Positions 36,603-45,594 are shown, counted from the first letter of the stretch. The stretch is 64,000 bases of DNA from an uncultured Flavobacteriaceae bacterium (GCA_947493535.1 CANLRK010000007.1:62001-126000), one strand, 5' to 3'. Numbers and translations: made by a program. Notes: generated by a model not told the origin, from the sequence alone.

Positions 36603-37487
36603 ATGTCACCTACAACTCTTAATCAACCTGTATGTCTCCTTAGCCAATTACAATCCTTTATTAGTGTTGAGGCTCCGTATAATGTTTTAACTCAAATAGA
36701 GAACTATAATGATGGATTATCAGCAATTGTTACAAATGAGTTTTTAAATAAATATGAAGGAGGTCCGATAGCATGTGGTGAATTTGGACGCCATTTAGCC
36801 ATATTAGGTTCTTTAGTATTAGCAAACACTAGAACTGACTCTTGTAAACACTATTATTTAGCTACTAATGCTAAAATAGAAAGAGTATATGAAGATACGT
36901 GTATTAAAGATGTAATAACAAATGATGACTTTTGCTTTTACGCAAGGCCTATTTTGAATGAAAAAAGATTAGGAGGAATAAAAGGTTATGTTACAGATGA
37001 GAAAGGAAAGGTTGTGTTTTCAGGTGAAGTTTATTATCAAATAATACCTTACAATACTTTTGAAAAATTATTTAGGAAAAGGAGACTAGATACATCAGCA
37101 GTTGATAGCTCAATTTTTAAAAGAAAAACAATTAAAAAATTTATACATAATGATTTGTCTGTTACTGCTAACTATGGAGAGGTAAGCAAGGAACACTGTA
37201 GTGGGCATTTTAAAAACTATCCTGCATTACCAGTAGCTATTATAGCAAATTTGTTTATGGAATTAGGAATAGAATTATGTAAAAAGCATAAGCTAGGAAG
37301 TAATGAAAAGTTTATTGTAAAAGGCGCACAAATTGAAGCTGTTAGGTTAGTTTTTGCAACTGAAAAAGTTCAATTTAAAGCAATTTTCAAAAAGCCATTT
37401 TTCACTTCAGAGCCTACAGTATTATTCCACGCGTTTGTAGATGATGAGGTGGTAGCTAAAGGAATTGCACAAATAATTGCATTATAA
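36603..37487 (+). CDS. Double hotdog-fold protein of unknown function
   Basis: The 294-residue protein appears to contain two hotdog domains. The second has a FabZ-like central helix (HCSGHFKNYPALPVAIIANLFMELG, residues about 195-220). The first has a related segment (GPIACGEFGRHLAILGSLVLAN, about 54-75), each followed by a strand of matching pattern (YYLATNAKIERVY and FIVKGAQIEAVRL). Hotdog proteins act on acyl-CoA or acyl-ACP thioesters. Whether the catalytic His and acidic residue are retained in a productive arrangement cannot be judged. There is no signal peptide. Its position behind operator site C links it to the LytS/LytTR system; the biology is unknown. Confidence 0.7.
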   Translation: MSPTTLNQPVCLLSQLQSFISVEAPYNVLTQIENYNDGLSAIVTNEFLNKYEGGPIACGEFGRHLAILGSLVLANTRTDSCKHYYLATNAKIERVYEDTCIKDVITNDDFCFYARPILNEKRLGGIKGYVTDEKGKVVFSGEVYYQIIPYNTFEKLFRKRRLDTSAVDSSIFKRKTIKKFIHNDLSVTANYGEVSKEHCSGHFKNYPALPVAIIANLFMELGIELCKKHKLGSNEKFIVKGAQIEAVRLVFATEKVQFKAIFKKPFFTSEPTVLFHAFVDDEVVAKGIAQIIAL

Positions 37488-37503
37488 TTAAACCCATATA
37501 ACT

Positions 37504-38865
37504 ATGATTATAACTAGAAAACGTTTTGTAGTACTATTTTTATTCATTTCTATTTGTTCTATTGCGCAAGAGAAAAAGGAAATGAAAAGAGGAGGTGAAG
37601 TTTTGTTTAACCCAAAAACCAACTCTTGCTTATCAGATTCTGATAGAGCAGCAATTGTAAATAGATTAACTTCCAATATTACTCAATTGAGAGTAGAAAA
37701 TAAATATCGTGTTCCTACTTCAAAAGCAGCTACATCTTTTGGTTGGCCCGTACAAAAATCAGTAGATGCTCCTTATAATGAAACTTGGGCGATTTCTTAT
37801 TATATAGATCATGATACTACGTTTGGTATTATAGACTATAATTGTGGTAATAAGGCTTATAACGGCCATAAAGGGGTTGATATTTATACATGGCCTTTTT
37901 GGTGGGAACAAATGGAATTAAATCACACAGAAATTGTTGCAGCAGAAGCAGGACAAATTATTTATAAACAAGATCAAAATTTTGATAAAAATTGTTCAGG
38001 TTCTGGTCAGTGGAACGCCGTTTATGTTCAGCATGCTGATGGTTCAACCGCTTGGTATGGACATATGAAAAAGGAATCATTAACCACTAAAGAAGTTGGT
38101 GATATGGTTTCCAAAGGAGAGTTTTTAGGAATAATTGGTAGTTCAGGAAATTCTAATGGTCCACACTTACATTTTGAAGTATACGATAGTGGAGGAAGAT
38201 TAATAGATCCTTATTTTGGAGGATGTAGCTCGCTCAATGCTGTTTCTTGGTGGGACAACCAAAAAGCGTATCGTGATTCTAATATCAATGCAGTATTGAC
38301 TCACTCTGATTATCCTGATTTTAATACTTGTCCGGAAATAGAAAGTTCAAATCTTCAAAATAATTTTTCATTAACAGATACTGTTATTTTAGGAGTTTAT
38401 TTAAGGGAACAGCTTCCGGGGACAACTATAGATTTAGAAATAATAAGACCTGACAATACCATTAAAGATAGTTGGACATTTGATCTGGTAGACGATTATA
38501 CTATATCTTATTGGACCTGGACCGATATACCAGACATGATAGGAGAGTGGACATGGAAAGCTACTTATCTTGGGCAAACTATTACTCACAATTATTCAGT
38601 ATCAACACTTAGTGTAGGAGATTTCAATTTGGACTCAGTAGCGGTATATCCTAATCCAGCAAATCATACAATTACGATTCAACCTATTAATGAAGATTAT
38701 GATATTAAACTATATGATATTAGTGGGAGAGAGGTACTAAGAAAACACCATACAGGAGCTATGAGTCATCAATTAGATGTATCGTATTTATCTGACGGAG
38801 TTTATGTATTATCCATAAAAACGATTTCAGGAAAAAAAAGAAATTTGAAAATAGTTAAGCATTAA
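37504..38865 (+). CDS. M23 peptidase with T9SS sorting domain
   Basis: The 453-residue protein has a signal peptide (residues 1-22, FISICSIAQ). An M23 LytM-type zinc peptidase domain follows, with ligands in GHKGVDIY (near residue 122) and HLHFEVY (near 222). A beta-sandwich region comes next, and a T9SS type A sorting domain (VAVYPNPANHTITIQ ... LKIVKH) ends the protein. M23 enzymes cleave peptide cross-bridges of peptidoglycan. T9SS export places this one outside the cell, so attack on other bacteria's walls or on extracellular proteins is plausible. It follows the hotdog gene by 16 bp and is likely in the same transcript. Confidence 0.9.
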   Translation: MIITRKRFVVLFLFISICSIAQEKKEMKRGGEVLFNPKTNSCLSDSDRAAIVNRLTSNITQLRVENKYRVPTSKAATSFGWPVQKSVDAPYNETWAISYYIDHDTTFGIIDYNCGNKAYNGHKGVDIYTWPFWWEQMELNHTEIVAAEAGQIIYKQDQNFDKNCSGSGQWNAVYVQHADGSTAWYGHMKKESLTTKEVGDMVSKGEFLGIIGSSGNSNGPHLHFEVYDSGGRLIDPYFGGCSSLNAVSWWDNQKAYRDSNINAVLTHSDYPDFNTCPEIESSNLQNNFSLTDTVILGVYLREQLPGTTIDLEIIRPDNTIKDSWTFDLVDDYTISYWTWTDIPDMIGEWTWKATYLGQTITHNYSVSTLSVGDFNLDSVAVYPNPANHTITIQPINEDYDIKLYDISGREVLRKHHTGAMSHQLDVSYLSDGVYVLSIKTISGKKRNLKIVKH

Positions 38866-38867
38866 AC

Positions 38868-38901
38868 AGCCATACACTAACTAATGTACACCATATCCTA
38901 A
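38868..38901 (+). promoter_or_regulatory. Direct-repeat site D, probable LytTR operator
   Basis: AGCCATACACTAA (38868-38880) and CACCATATCCTAA (38889-38901) form a direct repeat 21 bp apart, in the same orientation as the T9SS leucine-rich-repeat gene, whose ATG is 66 bp downstream. Confidence 0.6.
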
Positions 38902-38967
38902 TTTATACTGATGAGATATTTTAACTTTTAGTTAATTTATATGTATTAGCAAAAAAACTTATCCAAT

Positions 38968-41058
38968 ATGAAAAAAATAATTATACTGAGTTTACTTACT
39001 TTTTGTAGCTTTTATACAAATGCGCAAATAATTACTTTTGATGATGCTGCATTAGAAGCAGCATTATTAAATGCTTATCCTGGAAATAGTAATGCACCTG
39101 TAGATGCAGATGCAGATGGTAGTATTACTGTAGCTGAAGCTCAAGCAATAACCATGTTAAATGTTTCTGGTAAAAATATCTTTTCGTTAGTAGGGTTAGA
39201 GCAGTTTACTAATTTAGAACGTTTTTTTTGTGATAATAACCATGTGACTGACATAGATTTGCTTCAAAACCTAAATAGATTAACACATGTATCTTTTATA
39301 AATAATAATTTACTAAATGTAGATGTAATTGAACATTTGCCAGAACTAATTTACCTTGAATGTCAGGGCAACTATGATATTAGTAGTATTGATGTATCAC
39401 AACTTCATTTTTTAGAATATTTAGATTGTTCTTCAATAGACTTTTTATCTGAGATAAACATTACAAATAATCCGTATTTGAATTATTTAAATGTAAATAA
39501 TACTCCAATAACACATTTGTTTATTAAAAACGGAAATGAACAATTACTTACAGGAGCTAATTTAAACTTTGAATTTACTTCTAACTTAAATTATATATGT
39601 GTAGATGATTTTGGAGTAACTGCTGTGGCTCAAAAATGGGCTAATTATAACGGAACTTCACCAGATGTATATTTAGATAGAATAAATTCCTACTGTTCCT
39701 TTGTGCCTGGAGGTATTAATTATGAAATTAGTGGTCAAAACAGTTATGACGCTAATGCTAATGGTTGTGATGTTTCTGATGCAAGTTTACCTTTTTTACG
39801 TTTTTCTATTGATGATGGTACAAATTCAGGAAGCATCATATCAAACGCTTCTGGTGCGTATTCAATAGCTGTTCCTCAAGGAACTTATACCGTAACTCCG
39901 GAATTGAATCCATACTTTACAGTTTCACCATCTAATTTAATTGTATCTTTTCCATCGGCATCCACACCTACAGTTCAAGATTTTTGCATTACAGCTAATG
40001 GTACATTTAATGATTTAGAAGTAGCTATTTTACCCTTAGAAATAGCACGGCCTGGTTTTGATGTAGTTTATAGTATACAGTATAAAAACAAAGGGACAAC
40101 TATTTTATCAGGTGATATTAATTTGCTTTTTGATGACAACTACCTTGACTATGTATCGGCTACACCTGCTGTTAGTAGTGTTACTACAGGGGAGTTACGT
40201 TGGACTTATAGCAATTTACAACCTTTTGAAACACGTGAAGTATTGTTTACTATGAACGCTAACACACCTACAGATCCGTCCTTTCCTTTAAATAGTGGGG
40301 ATATTTTGAGCTATACCGCTCAAATAAATTCTGCTATTGGAGATGAAACACCAGAAGATAATACGTTTGTACTGAATCAAGAGGTTGTTAATTCATATGA
40401 CCCTAATGATAAACGCTGTTTAGAAGGGAAAACTATTTTACCTACTGAAGTTGGTGATTATGTTACGTATTTGATTCGGTTTGAAAATAACGGAACAGCA
40501 AGTGCCGTAAATATTGTAGTAAAAGATGAGATAGACACTTCAACATATGATATGAGTTCATTTGAGGTTCTTAACGGGAGTCATGATTTTGTAACAAAAA
40601 TAAGAGATACTAATGTAGTTGAATTTATTTTTGAAAACATTAATTTACCTTTTGATGATGCAACAAATGATGGGTATGTTTCTTTCAAAATAAAAACTTT
40701 GCCAACACTTGTAGAAAACGATACTTTTGAAAATAAAGCCGAGATATATTTTGATTATAACCCTGCTATAATTACCAATTTAGAGCAAACAAAAGTAGAA
40801 TCGGCTTTATCAATTGAGACGCACGAATTCATAAATGCAATACAATTATATCCTAATCCTGCCAATGATTACCTAACTGTTTTCTCGAAGGACACATCTA
40901 TTCAAAAAATTGAAGTTTATACTTATTTAGGTAAAAAAATCATGACTTCAGTTAATACTGAATCGATTAATATTAAAAACATTGAATCTGGCTTATATAT
41001 CTTAAAAGTACATGGGGAACACGGGGAAATTTCTGTAAAAAAATTCGTAAAGAACTAG
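38968..41058 (+). CDS. Secreted leucine-rich-repeat protein with DUF11-like domain and T9SS sorting domain
   Basis: The 696-residue protein has a signal peptide (residues 1-19, FCSFYTNAQ). Leucine-rich repeats cover about 50-190 (VGLEQFTNLERFFCDNNHVTDIDLLQNLNRLTHVSFINNNL). A carboxypeptidase-regulatory-like fold follows near 250-330, then a DUF11-type repeat (VTYLIRFENNGTASAVNIVVKDEID, near 500). The end is a T9SS type A signal (IQLYPNPANDYLTV ... VKKFVKN). This layout is common in flavobacterial surface adhesin-like proteins; no enzyme motif was seen. Operator site D lies just upstream, suggesting LytTR control. A wobble-containing hairpin follows the stop. Confidence 0.88.
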   Translation: MKKIIILSLLTFCSFYTNAQIITFDDAALEAALLNAYPGNSNAPVDADADGSITVAEAQAITMLNVSGKNIFSLVGLEQFTNLERFFCDNNHVTDIDLLQNLNRLTHVSFINNNLLNVDVIEHLPELIYLECQGNYDISSIDVSQLHFLEYLDCSSIDFLSEINITNNPYLNYLNVNNTPITHLFIKNGNEQLLTGANLNFEFTSNLNYICVDDFGVTAVAQKWANYNGTSPDVYLDRINSYCSFVPGGINYEISGQNSYDANANGCDVSDASLPFLRFSIDDGTNSGSIISNASGAYSIAVPQGTYTVTPELNPYFTVSPSNLIVSFPSASTPTVQDFCITANGTFNDLEVAILPLEIARPGFDVVYSIQYKNKGTTILSGDINLLFDDNYLDYVSATPAVSSVTTGELRWTYSNLQPFETREVLFTMNANTPTDPSFPLNSGDILSYTAQINSAIGDETPEDNTFVLNQEVVNSYDPNDKRCLEGKTILPTEVGDYVTYLIRFENNGTASAVNIVVKDEIDTSTYDMSSFEVLNGSHDFVTKIRDTNVVEFIFENINLPFDDATNDGYVSFKIKTLPTLVENDTFENKAEIYFDYNPAIITNLEQTKVESALSIETHEFINAIQLYPNPANDYLTVFSKDTSIQKIEVYTYLGKKIMTSVNTESINIKNIESGLYILKVHGEHGEISVKKFVKN

Positions 41059-41095
41059 TAAAACTTCCCCAAAGAATTGTGCTTTAATTAGTTGT

Positions 41096-41128
41096 AATAG
41101 GCCTGAGTTGTTTCAACTTGGGCTTATT
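41096..41128. terminator. Hairpin after T9SS LRR gene
   Basis: A 15-bp stem with three G-T wobbles (AATAGGCCTGAGTTG pairing with CAACTTGGGCTTATT) and a 3-nt loop lies between the convergent T9SS LRR and LytTR genes. T-rich sequence follows on the plus strand. Confidence 0.55.
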
Positions 41129-41235
41129 ATTTATTTGGTGTTCTATAAAACGTAATTTCTTTGGTATAATTATGAGTAATGTTCTTTATTAAATTTCACA
41201 TTTCTCATAATAATTTGTTTAACTGTGTAATAGGT

Positions 41236-41934
41236 TTAAAAAAACTTGTTAAGATTATTTTTATAAACTTTACCAATGGGGATTATAAAATTATAAATAA
41301 TAATTCTATTGCCTTCTATTTCTTTAATATGGCTTTTGGCTACGATAAACGATTTATGGACTTGTATAAATGTGTCTTCTGGAAGTTTTTCAATGAAACT
41401 TGAAATTTTCTCCCGTACCTGTATGTCATCATCTTCAGTTACTATTTTGCAATAGTTACCAACCGCCTCAACAAATAGAATGTCATTTAATTTAACCTGA
41501 ATTATTTTTTTACTGGACTTAACAAAAATGCTTTCTTCAGGATTAGGTGATTGTGAAGGAGTAGAGGTTATGTTAGAAGTTTTTTTAGGTAGGTCAATTT
41601 TATTAATCGCCTTTACAAAACGCTCAAAACTGAAAGGTTTTAGTAAATAATCTACCACATTAAGTTCAAATCCATCTAATGCAAACTCACTGTAAGCAGT
41701 AGTGACGATTACTTTTGGCGGATTTTGTAGTGCCTTTAGAAAATCGAAGCCTTTTAGTTTAGGCATGTTTAAATCCAGAAACATGATATCTACATGATTT
41801 GACTGTAAATATTCTATGGCTTCTATGGCATCATAACAGTTTTTTGCCAATTTAAAATTGGAAAGTTTATCACAATACCCTTTTATAATATCATGAGCTA
41901 CATACTCGTCATCTATAATTAAATAGCTTATCAT
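41236..41934 (-). CDS. Second LytTR-family response regulator
   Basis: The 232-residue protein has a receiver domain with the phospho-acceptor in DIMFLDLNMPKLKG (Asp56) and YLLKPFSFERF. A LytTR domain follows (ILFVEAVGNYCKIVT, FIQVHKSFIVAKSHIKEIEG). Its ATG overlaps the TGA of the upstream histidine kinase by 4 bp, so the two proteins are co-translated. No TACCATA-type repeats were seen near this pair, so it probably recognises different sites from the 35.8 kb regulator. Confidence 0.93.
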   Translation of the reverse strand: MISYLIIDDEYVAHDIIKGYCDKLSNFKLAKNCYDAIEAIEYLQSNHVDIMFLDLNMPKLKGFDFLKALQNPPKVIVTTAYSEFALDGFELNVVDYLLKPFSFERFVKAINKIDLPKKTSNITSTPSQSPNPEESIFVKSSKKIIQVKLNDILFVEAVGNYCKIVTEDDDIQVREKISSFIEKLPEDTFIQVHKSFIVAKSHIKEIEGNRIIIYNFIIPIGKVYKNNLNKFF

Positions 41935-42755
41935 AATTGAATTTCTAATGTTGCTTTAAAAATGTTGTTCTGCACTTTGGTTGAAAATTTATGTTTTTTA
42001 GGGTATACTAATTCCAAGCGTCTTTTTAAATTATTTAATCCAATGCCTTTTTCGGTTTTGTGCTCGTTATCAAAATTGTTTTCAATTTCAAAATAAACTT
42101 GGTCATTATTGGCTTTTAATTTTATACGGACAAAAGCCGCCTCCCGTAGTACTTCAACACCATGCTTAAAGGCATTTTCTACCAAAATTATAAATAGTAG
42201 GGGCATTACTTTTACTGTGTTATTATCTACATCAGTAATAAATGAAATATCTATATGTTTATGGTATCTCATTTTATGCAATGCTATATAATTGGAAATA
42301 AAATCTATTTCTTCTTGCAGAGTAACTTCATCATTTTGCCCTTCATAAATACTATAGCGCATAAGGTCTGAAAGCTTTAAAATGAGCTGCTTTGCTTTTT
42401 CCGAGTTTGTATCGACCAAACCATAAAGATTGTTTAGCATATTGAAGAAAAAATGCGGATTGACCTGTGATTTTAAATGTCTTAATTCTGTTTGGGCTTT
42501 TTCATTCTTTAAGTTAATTACCTGTCGTATTTGTTTAAAAACCCAGTAAGTAGCATACATTACTATTAATGTAACCAGTAAAATATAGTATCCAACAACT
42601 GTATATACCAGTATGGGATTAGCATTAACAGTTATAGTTGTTGAATTTCCTTCAGCTGCTATTGCTATATAGGTTATATAGAATAGTGGAATTAATATTG
42701 AAATTCCACCAATAATGAGAAATAGTCTCTTGTATTTATAAATCCAATTAATCAT
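41931..42755 (-). CDS. LytS-type sensor histidine kinase, membrane-bound
   Basis: The 274-residue kinase has two transmembrane segments (about residues 12-32 and 51-72) with only a short periplasmic loop. A His_kinase domain follows, with the phospho-His in SQVNPHFFFNMLNNLYG, and the N-box MPLLFIILVENAFKHG. There is no large sensor domain, so it may respond through membrane state or a partner. The frame can be extended 9 codons to a GTG, but that lies inside an inverted repeat; the ATG at 42755 is preferred. The regulator gene overlaps its stop. Confidence 0.92.
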   Translation of the reverse strand: MINWIYKYKRLFLIIGGISILIPLFYITYIAIAAEGNSTTITVNANPILVYTVVGYYILLVTLIVMYATYWVFKQIRQVINLKNEKAQTELRHLKSQVNPHFFFNMLNNLYGLVDTNSEKAKQLILKLSDLMRYSIYEGQNDEVTLQEEIDFISNYIALHKMRYHKHIDISFITDVDNNTVKVMPLLFIILVENAFKHGVEVLREAAFVRIKLKANNDQVYFEIENNFDNEHKTEKGIGLNNLKRRLELVYPKKHKFSTKVQNNIFKATLEIQL

Positions 42756-42771
42756 GTCGCAAAATAACAAA

Positions 42772-42807
42772 TTGTTTGTCACCTGCTAAAGTTCTTGTGA
42801 CAAACAA
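42772..42807. promoter_or_regulatory. Inverted repeat upstream of second LytS gene
   Basis: TTGTTTGTCAC (42772-42782) and its exact complement GTGACAAACAA (42797-42807) are separated by 14 bp and end 17 bp before the kinase ATG. It could be a dimer operator or a 5' leader hairpin. Confidence 0.5.
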
Positions 42808-42962
42808 CTTGAGTATAGGTGCTTAACCTTTTAAAAAACAACATAAAATGATTTTATCATGAAATTAGGCTAATGCATATCCGGTTTTAAGGCTTACATC
42901 CCAATTAGTTTTTAAGACATTCTGTTCTATTCATATTTGCTCAAACAAAAACTTTTATCAAA

Positions 42963-44135
42963 ATGAAAAAACGAATATTAAGATATTTTAAGCACCTATT
43001 AGGAACTGTACTTTTTTTACTAATAGTTGGTGTAATAGTATTACTCTGTATAAATGGTACGTTGAATTATGGACATAATGATTTACGTTATCATTTAGAA
43101 AATGAAGGGCCTTATGTGTTTTATGAAAACGACAGTACTTTAAACATTAACTACGTAAAAGGTAACAAGGGTGATGGCTTTTATGTGGATAGTAAAAACT
43201 ACCCTACAGATAAAGACATTACTTTAGATTGTCATTTCCCATTAGAATCTTCTTCTTTCAGCTTTGTGCTAAACTCAACATTTAAAACTCCAAAAGCTGT
43301 TTACAACGATGGTAATAAAATTTTAGCTATCTCTGATATAGAAAGTGGTTATAGAACGTTCCGTGATTTTTTAATTGCTAACAGTGTGATAGATAAAAAC
43401 TTGAATTGGATTTTTGGTAAAGGACATTTGGTACTTGTTGGTGATTTTGTAGATAGAGGGTTTTCAACCACACAAGTGCTTTGGTTTATCTTTAAGTTAG
43501 AACATGAAGCAAAACAGCATGGTGGTTTAGTACATTTTATTTTAGGGAATCACGAACTCTACAATATGCAAGGACAATATAAATCTGCAGAGCAAAAATA
43601 TTACGCTGTAGCTTCCATTTTAGGCAAGCAACAATACGACTTGTACAGTAAAAATTCAGTCCTAGGTAGGTGGATGCATAGTAAAAATACCATAGAGCGT
43701 ATTAATGGCGTGCTATTTACCCATGGTGGTATTCACCCGGAACTGGCAGATGCAGACATTACCCTTGAAGAGATTAATTCCATTAATAGAGCCAACTACA
43801 ATACTACCTATTTTCCAAAACCAGAAGAAACTATAGATCAACTTATTACTTCACATAAAAAAGGTGTGTGCTGGTATCGTGGCTATTTTAATGATGATTT
43901 GTCTCAAAACGAAGTAGAGAAGGGGGTTGCTAAATTTAATGCCGAAAGTGTAGTGGTTGGCCATACTATACAATCTATGGTGAAAAAACTATTTGATGGA
44001 AAAGTATATGCCATAGATGTTAAACATCCTGGCGATTATATTAGTATGTGGCCCAATAGAAAATCTGAAGGGCTTTTAATTGAAGCGGGTAAATACTATC
44101 AAGTATTATATACTGGAGAACGAAACGAATTATAA
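42963..44135 (+). CDS. Metallophosphoesterase, membrane-anchored
   Basis: The 390-residue protein has an N-terminal transmembrane anchor (residues about 13-33, LLGTVLFLLIVGVIVLLCI). A calcineurin-type phosphoesterase domain follows with ISDIESGY (near 119), LVGDFVDRG (near 158), ILGNHELYN, TKGG-type TRGG replaced by FTHGGIHPE, and VVVGHT. In the first motif the usual GDxHG His is Glu, a variant found in related bacterial phosphoesterases. The substrate may be a phosphoprotein or a small phosphoester; this is not determined. It is divergent from the LytS/LytTR pair and leads a three-gene plus-strand group. Confidence 0.85.
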   Translation: MKKRILRYFKHLLGTVLFLLIVGVIVLLCINGTLNYGHNDLRYHLENEGPYVFYENDSTLNINYVKGNKGDGFYVDSKNYPTDKDITLDCHFPLESSSFSFVLNSTFKTPKAVYNDGNKILAISDIESGYRTFRDFLIANSVIDKNLNWIFGKGHLVLVGDFVDRGFSTTQVLWFIFKLEHEAKQHGGLVHFILGNHELYNMQGQYKSAEQKYYAVASILGKQQYDLYSKNSVLGRWMHSKNTIERINGVLFTHGGIHPELADADITLEEINSINRANYNTTYFPKPEETIDQLITSHKKGVCWYRGYFNDDLSQNEVEKGVAKFNAESVVVGHTIQSMVKKLFDGKVYAIDVKHPGDYISMWPNRKSEGLLIEAGKYYQVLYTGERNEL

Positions 44136-44139
44136 AATC

Positions 44140-44823
44140 ATGAAAACAAAAATACACAATACCTTAACAAAGCCTTGTATTGTGCTTCTGGTAATGCTTT
44201 TGGTACCATTTTTAAACTATTTTGACCGAAACTTTAGTTTCTTCTTTGGATTGAGCGTCGTAGGATTAATAGTGTGGTCCAGCAATTATAATTGGTCATT
44301 ATTTGCATTATCACAAAAGCTAACAAAGCAGACCATTGTCAAAGCATTAGTCTTCTCTGTCTTGATACTTATTGCCTTTGTGCCCATTAATATAATTATA
44401 GATCAATATTTTGGTGAAACAGATTTATCGTCTTTAGAAGACATAAAACATAATACAATTGGTTATATCATGACACTTATTGTAGTTTGGGTATTTGCTG
44501 CCTTTGGCGAAGAAATCTTGTTTAGAGGTTATTACCTTAAATGGATAGCAGAATTGTTTGGAAACACTAAAAAGTCATGGCTTGTTACAGCTATTATAGT
44601 AGCAATATATTTTGGAATATCACATTATTATCAAGGCATATCAGGTATACTTGGGATTATTCCCATGGCTTTTGTGTATTCACTTATCTTCTTAAAAAAT
44701 AAAGATAACTTATGGCTATTGGTGTTTATGCATGGTTTTCATGATACTATTGGCATTACCTTTTTATATTTAGATATAGAAGATCCTGTAACGCAATTGT
44801 TTGAACACTTGTTGTTAGGCTAA
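44140..44823 (+). CDS. CPBP family intramembrane metalloprotease
   Basis: The 227-residue membrane protein has about seven hydrophobic segments and the CPBP (CAAX protease and bacteriocin-processing) motifs: the EEILFRGY glutamates with conserved Arg, and the downstream HGFHDTIG histidine. Such enzymes cleave within the membrane; the substrate is unknown. The frame is open into the phosphoesterase gene, but the ATG at 44140, 4 bp after that gene's stop, is the likely start. The cupin gene follows 28 bp later. Confidence 0.87.
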   Translation: MKTKIHNTLTKPCIVLLVMLLVPFLNYFDRNFSFFFGLSVVGLIVWSSNYNWSLFALSQKLTKQTIVKALVFSVLILIAFVPINIIIDQYFGETDLSSLEDIKHNTIGYIMTLIVVWVFAAFGEEILFRGYYLKWIAELFGNTKKSWLVTAIIVAIYFGISHYYQGISGILGIIPMAFVYSLIFLKNKDNLWLLVFMHGFHDTIGITFLYLDIEDPVTQLFEHLLLG

Positions 44824-44851
44824 AATATGACTCAATCATTAAGAATACACA

Positions 44852-45214
44852 ATGAACAATTTAAAAGCAAAGTTTGAGAAATTAACAGCTCATTTTTCAC
44901 CCAAAATAATTGGAGAAGTTAATGATGTTTACATCAAGATTGTAAAGATTTTGGGAGATGAAGTACCTTGGCACATACATAAAAATGAAGATGAACTATT
45001 TTATATCGTAGAAGGTGAACTTTTATTTGAAATTGAAGGCCTAACTAGTTTTACAATGACTAAAGGTGATATTTTTATTGTTCAAAAAGGAATTAACCAC
45101 CGGATTTCATCAAAAAAAGAATGCAAAATTATGCTTATTGAACCTAAATCTACGCTTCATACTGGAAACAAAAATGTAGATATTACTAAAACTTTAAATC
45201 AACAATTTCTTTAA
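44852..45214 (+). CDS. Cupin-domain protein
   Basis: The 120-residue protein is a single cupin barrel. Motif 1 is PWHIHKNEDELFYIVEGEL (metal-binding His-x-His and Glu, near residues 41-56) and motif 2 is GDIFIVQKGINHRI (His near 88). The metal site appears complete. The role could be a small dioxygenase, isomerase or sugar-binding protein; the family does not tell. It is the last gene before a 450-bp repeat-filled gap. Confidence 0.87.
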   Translation: MNNLKAKFEKLTAHFSPKIIGEVNDVYIKIVKILGDEVPWHIHKNEDELFYIVEGELLFEIEGLTSFTMTKGDIFIVQKGINHRISSKKECKIMLIEPKSTLHTGNKNVDITKTLNQQFL

Positions 45215-45218
45215 AGTG

Positions 45219-45594
45219 TTTTACATAATCAATTATAGCTATCAAATGTACATTTTGGATAAACAGCTACATAAACACATTTACACTATAATGGCTGGAA
45301 ATTGTGTTTAAAATAAATTGCCATGAGCAATTTGATTTTATAAAGCAATCAACGTTGGCAGCGGATATTTTACATAACGGCAAATTATAGTTACAAATGA
45401 CTTTCCTTATAAATCAAAAATCTTAATCCGTGAGAATCGCGTATTTGAAATTTTAATGACCCGAGTACATAATATTAAAAAGAATAAATACAGTTTCTGG
45501 GATATTTTACATAGTATAGAATTATAGCTTACAAATGGATTCAACACATAAATACAAATATTGACATTTGTACTATAATTTATATTATGTAAAA
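45219..45594. repeat. Array of imperfect inverted/direct repeats in a 450-bp gene-free gap
   Basis: A repeat of about 30 bp, reading TTTTACATA, a short variable part, AATTATAG, then ACAAATG, occurs at 45219-45248, 45368-45399 and 45505-45537 (plus) and at 45565-45594 (minus). A half copy lies at 45278-45293 (minus). Copies at 45505 and 45565 face each other and could form a long hairpin; the first copy and the half copy also face each other. The gap 45215-45664 holds no plausible gene. Candidates are a decayed mobile palindromic element or recombination sites; integron-like attC sites are possible but no integrase is in the window. Confidence 0.6.

Noticed and set aside
41179-41403. Plus-strand 74-codon frame antisense to the second LytTR gene
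   Set aside because: It overlaps the conserved LytTR domain on the opposite strand and has no start context or homology pattern.
41236-45214. TACCATA-type LytTR repeats near the second LytTR/LytS pair
   Set aside because: None were found by eye, so the 33-39 kb motif is not assigned to this second system.
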